From the NCBI RefSeq assembly GCF_038039215.1, contig NZ_JBBPCL010000001.1, positions 6,324,001 to 6,388,000 on the forward strand: a stretch of 64,000 nt of DNA, written 5' to 3'. Below are positions 62,863-64,000 of this stretch, piece after piece. Origin of the DNA: Pseudonocardia sp. T1-2H (GTDB lineage: Bacteria; Actinomycetota; Actinomycetes; Mycobacteriales; Pseudonocardiaceae). The position numbers and the translations under genes are program-made. Every line of letters starts with the position of its first letter. Positions within the stretch are counted from its first letter, which is position 1. The notes under the pieces are model-generated. The model searched no databases and was not told the DNA's origin. It saw only the letters and a program-made list of their open reading frames with translations.

Positions 62863-63675
62863 ATGGTGGTGAGGACCCGGGGGACGGTCCGCGTCGACGT
62901 CCTGGAGAAGGGCTCGGGCCCGACGGTGGTGCTGCTGCCGGGCGCGCTGGCCGGGCTGTCGCGGTGGGAGGGCCTGGTCGAGGAGCTGGCCGACGACCAC
63001 CACGTCCTGATGGTGGCGCTGCACGGGCACGGGGCGACCCCGCCCTGGTCCGCGCCGCGCCGGCAGTCCCTGACGGACCAGGTCCGGCTGGTGCACGCCG
63101 TCACCGCGGGGCGGGACGAGCCGGTGTCGCTGATCGGGCACGGGATCGGCGGGGCGGTCGCGATGCGCGCGGCGGTGGAGCTGGGCGAACGGGCCGAGAC
63201 CCTCGTCCTGGTGGAGCCGGTGCCGTTCAGCCTGCTCGCCCGGGCGGGCAGGCACGACGTGTTCGACGACGTGTGCCGGCTCCGGGATCGGGTCGTCGAG
63301 ACCGCCGAGGCGCAGCGCTGCGCCGAGGCGGCGCCGTCGGTCACGGACCAGTGGTTCGGCGAGGGCACCTGGGCGAGCCTCTCGCAGCGGTGCCGCACCC
63401 AGATCGTCGAGGCGATCGGGCCCGGGCGCCACGAATGGGACGCGATCACGGACCCGGGGCTCACCCTCGCCGAGGTCGCCTCGGGCTCCGCCGCGACGTT
63501 GCTGCTGGTCGGGCCGACGCCGCAGCCGTCCATCCGCGATCTCGTGGACGTCCTGGCGCAGGCCCGGCCGGACTGGACGGTCCGGGAGCAGCCCGGGGCC
63601 GGATCGCCGGCCGAGCCCGGGAGCGTCGCGGCGCTCGACTCCGTCGTCCTCGAGTTCCTGCGATCGGCCCGGTGA
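62863..63675 (+). CDS. Alpha/beta hydrolase-fold protein lacking the nucleophile
   Basis: 270 aa. Typical early blocks are present (GPTVVLLPGALAGLSRWEGL, VLMVALHGHGATPPW). The elbow reads VSLIGHGIGGAVAMRAAVE: GxSxG has become GHGIG, with Gly in place of the Ser. Acid and His positions are also unclear (LLLVGPTPQPS, then no GH near the end). It may be a non-catalytic or binding member, or use another residue. The gene starts 47 bp after tetR in the same direction and could be co-transcribed with it. Confidence 0.8.
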   Translation: MVVRTRGTVRVDVLEKGSGPTVVLLPGALAGLSRWEGLVEELADDHHVLMVALHGHGATPPWSAPRRQSLTDQVRLVHAVTAGRDEPVSLIGHGIGGAVAMRAAVELGERAETLVLVEPVPFSLLARAGRHDVFDDVCRLRDRVVETAEAQRCAEAAPSVTDQWFGEGTWASLSQRCRTQIVEAIGPGRHEWDAITDPGLTLAEVASGSAATLLLVGPTPQPSIRDLVDVLAQARPDWTVREQPGAGSPAEPGSVAALDSVVLEFLRSAR

Positions 63676-63780
63676 CGACCGGTCCGTGCGGCGGATCCGA
63701 TCACCGCATGCGTACGAGTGGGGCGAAACGGGTAATCGACTTCGCCACCGACCGGTGGCCGTGCGCCTGAGGAGAGTCGA

Positions 63781-64000
63781 TGGGCACCACCGAGTACGTG
63801 ATCTACCTGTTCGTCGCCGTCCTGTTGACCGTGGTGGTCGGCCAGGTCCTGCTGCGCAGTGGACAGCCCTTCCTGGAGGAGGTGTTCCGGAGCAATGAGA
63901 CGGCGCACTCGCTCAACATCCTGCTCAGCGTGCTGTTCCACCTGCTCACCCTCGGGGTCCTGGCGCTCCTCTCGACCATCGACGTGCCGATCGAGGCGCC
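63781..64000 (+). CDS. Membrane protein, N-terminal fragment (runs off the window)
   Basis: 73 codons are visible from the ATG at 63781, preceded by GAGGAGAG. A first membrane segment (YVIYLFVAVLLTVVVGQVLL) is followed by a short loop with SGQPFLEEVFRSNETAH and a second segment (ILLSVLFHLLTLGVLALLS). No family can be named from this part. It follows the hydrolase-fold gene on the same strand after 105 bp. Confidence 0.7.

Overview
The window is about 73% GC, with short intergenic gaps, many GTG starts, leaderless-type promoters and a dnaK-grpE-dnaJ-hspR heat-shock operon under HspR/HAIR control. Together with close relatives of mycobacterial genes (an EtfD/Rv0338c-type Fe-S membrane reductase, DUF1206, SIMPL, FxsA, an MT0933-type antitoxin, GTP-PEPCK) this points to a chromosomal segment of an actinobacterium, most likely Pseudonocardiaceae (Pseudonocardia-like). 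The lineage is inferred from gene content only.

Layout. 1-11.6 kb: the 5' end of clpB with its HAIR operator, a flavin-nucleotide enzyme, a flavohemoglobin, an ABC importer (binding protein and two permeases, no ATPase) divergent from an MFS transporter, then hspR-dnaJ-grpE-dnaK with three HAIR-type operators. 11.6-20 kb: a two-armed array of 22-bp repeats and a compact seven-gene minus-strand operon that looks like a minimal type IV secretion machine (VirB1-, VirB2/3-, VirB4-, VirB6- and VirB8-like parts) without relaxase, coupling protein or integrase. 20-26 kb: etfD, a membrane protein, dcd, a WecB-like epimerase and tRNA-Gly(CCC). 26-31 kb: a run of alpha/beta hydrolases with DoxX, GNAT and gene remnants. 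31-38 kb: a membrane-anchored Hsp70-like protein, two adjacent cytidylyltransferases, a Tat-exported amidase and a FadE-type acyl-CoA dehydrogenase. 38-45 kb: CBS, VanW, orphan GroES, AAA ATPase, DUF1206 and SIMPL genes. 45-50 kb: FxsA and a complete E1alpha-E1beta-E2 2-oxoacid dehydrogenase operon. 50-53 kb: a polar amino-acid ABC importer and a second 22-bp repeat array. 53-64 kb: an Excalibur lipoprotein, an AhpD-like enzyme, a large unknown protein, PEPCK, more hydrolases, and a TetR/MFS efflux pair with a clear operator.

Sequence quality matters here. At least nine conserved genes are interrupted by single-base shifts, and the shifts fall into two classes. One is an extra base at a place where the expected reading is GAGCTC (PPOX gene, dnaJ twice, virB4, acyl-CoA dehydrogenase, amino-acid ABC ATPase). 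The other is a missing base in a short C/G run (hspR, virB4, vanW, E1alpha, probably the amino-acid ABC permease). I annotate these as single genes and treat the shifts as probable sequence errors, not pseudogenes.

The main biological leads are the type IV-like locus beside the chaperone operon, the 22-bp-period repeat arrays, and a shared TTACY-N4-RGTAA operator in front of etfD and the acyl-CoA dehydrogenase that would co-regulate two steps of fatty-acid oxidation.
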